Under the pieces are notes generated by a model that had not been told where the DNA came from, made no database searches, and worked only from the letters and a program-made list of their open reading frames with translations. From Chelatococcus sp. YT9 (GTDB lineage: Bacteria; Pseudomonadota; Alphaproteobacteria; Rhizobiales; Beijerinckiaceae), in contig NZ_JAHBRW010000001.1 in the NCBI RefSeq assembly GCF_018398315.1, positions 310,001 to 374,000 on the forward strand: DNA of 64,000 bases, written 5' to 3'. The stretch's first letter is position 1; every line of letters starts with the position of its first letter. The translations under genes and the position numbers were made by a program. Below are positions 63,596 through 64,000 of the stretch, in pieces.

Positions 63596-64000
63596 GTGCA
63601 AGATGAGGATTTTCAACGCCCGCGCTGGCACAAGTGGTTGCTTAACCGCTTCGTGCTCACGCCACTGATCATCGCTCTCATCGCCGGCGCGTGGGATCTC
63701 TACGCGAATATGCACAACAACGGCCTGGTGGAAGGCACGGTGGTGGATGCGGCCGGCAACCCCGTTGCCGGCGCGGACGTGACGCTCTGGACCTTCAATT
63801 TCACGACGTTCAGTGAGAAAAGCCACACCAAGAGCGGGCCTGACGGGCGCTTTGCCTTTACCGACAATCCTTCGCACCACATTCAAGTCAGCGCGACAAA
63901 GCCCGGCGTTGGTACGTCTCAGCGCAAGCCGATCCGGCTCCTGTTCCAATCTCAGGACACACAACTGCAGGAACCGCTCATCCTCTCGGGTGGCGCCTGA
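63596..64000 (+). CDS. Small membrane-anchored protein with carboxypeptidase-regulatory-like domain
   Basis: The 134-residue protein starts at GTG 63596, nine bases after the permease stop, with GAGG seven bases upstream; the frame closes exactly at the window end. An N-terminal membrane anchor (VLTPLIIALIAGAWDLYANM, about residues 20-39) is followed by an Ig-like carboxypeptidase regulatory fold: VEGTVVDAAGNPVAGADVTL, then TKSGPDGRFAFTDNP and HHIQVSATKPG. Such folds often bind carbohydrate or protein. Its place directly after the two permeases suggests a periplasmic accessory of the importer, but the function is unknown. Confidence 0.82.
   Translation: MQDEDFQRPRWHKWLLNRFVLTPLIIALIAGAWDLYANMHNNGLVEGTVVDAAGNPVAGADVTLWTFNFTTFSEKSHTKSGPDGRFAFTDNPSHHIQVSATKPGVGTSQRKPIRLLFQSQDTQLQEPLILSGGA

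Noticed and set aside
1-64000. CRISPR arrays, tRNA and rRNA genes, toxin-antitoxin or other defence systems
   Set aside because: Reading both strands gave no regularly spaced repeats, no cloverleaf-like CCA-ended genes, and no recognisable defence proteins.

Overview
The window is a chromosomal segment of a GC-rich alphaproteobacterium, most likely a member of the Hyphomicrobiales (Chelatococcus/Bosea/Rhizobium-like). This placement is inferred from codon use, the tripartite tricarboxylate and UgpC-type transport genes, the ExoF/ExoP-like polysaccharide export pair and the zinc-metallochaperone locus. No marker gene fixes the genus. I see no rRNA, tRNA, CRISPR array or complete insertion sequence.

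Layout. (1) 1-16 kb is a housekeeping and metabolic mosaic. It holds a hydroxyisobutyrate-dehydrogenase-type gene cut by the window edge; a probably Zur-controlled divergent pair (CobW-type zinc GTPase and AztD-like periplasmic metallochaperone); an enoyl-CoA hydratase; NagA; an AIM24-family protein translationally coupled to a secreted protein with two pepsin-like DTG motifs; a TctBAC tripartite transporter; an amino-acid permease; a saccharopine-dehydrogenase-like enzyme; and ferredoxin-NADP reductase. (2) 16.7-42.6 kb is an exopolysaccharide or capsule locus. A six-gene operon on the minus strand (22884 down to 16741) resembles a diamino/acetamido-sugar nucleotide pathway and ends in a gene of unknown function. 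Three glycosyltransferases follow on the plus strand. A second tightly overlapped minus operon (32977 down to 27045) carries the initiating polyprenyl-phosphate sugar-phosphate transferase, a GT4, an acetyltransferase, a GT2, a DUF218 protein and a polymerase-like membrane protein. Then come a flippase, two more GT2 enzymes, GDP-fucose synthase, the outer-membrane export protein, the co-polymerase/BY-kinase and a LuxR-type regulator with a degenerate receiver. Together they contain nearly all parts of a Wzx/Wzy-dependent pathway. (3) 42.6-45.3 kb is gene-poor and visibly more AT-rich, with an orphan IS630-like DNA-binding domain, a putative winged-helix gene and a thrice-repeated short motif. 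(4) 45.3-50.2 kb holds an aldo/keto reductase, an Lrp regulator divergent from an AceE/MdeB-like 2-oxoacid dehydrogenase E1, and a PfkB kinase. (5) 50.5-64 kb is a catabolic island for a sugar acid or hydroxy acid. It contains a Gfo/Idh dehydrogenase, UgpC-type ATPase, HpcH/HpaI aldolase, Atu3266-like amidohydrolase, IclR regulator, mandelate-racemase-subgroup enolase enzyme, LacI regulator, IlvD/Edd dehydratase and a sugar ABC transporter (binding protein and two permeases) followed by a small membrane-anchored carboxypeptidase-regulatory-like protein.

The genes of region 5 suggest import of a carbohydrate (the ATPase lies in a separate transcription unit), oxidation and dehydration to a 2-keto-3-deoxy acid, then retro-aldol cleavage. 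The substrate cannot be read from sequence. The observations I find most worth following are the double-DTG secreted protein coupled to AIM24, the unknown last gene of the sugar-nucleotide operon, the degenerate receiver and tyrosine-poor kinase controlling polysaccharide export, and the repeat-rich operator region at 60.1-60.5 kb.
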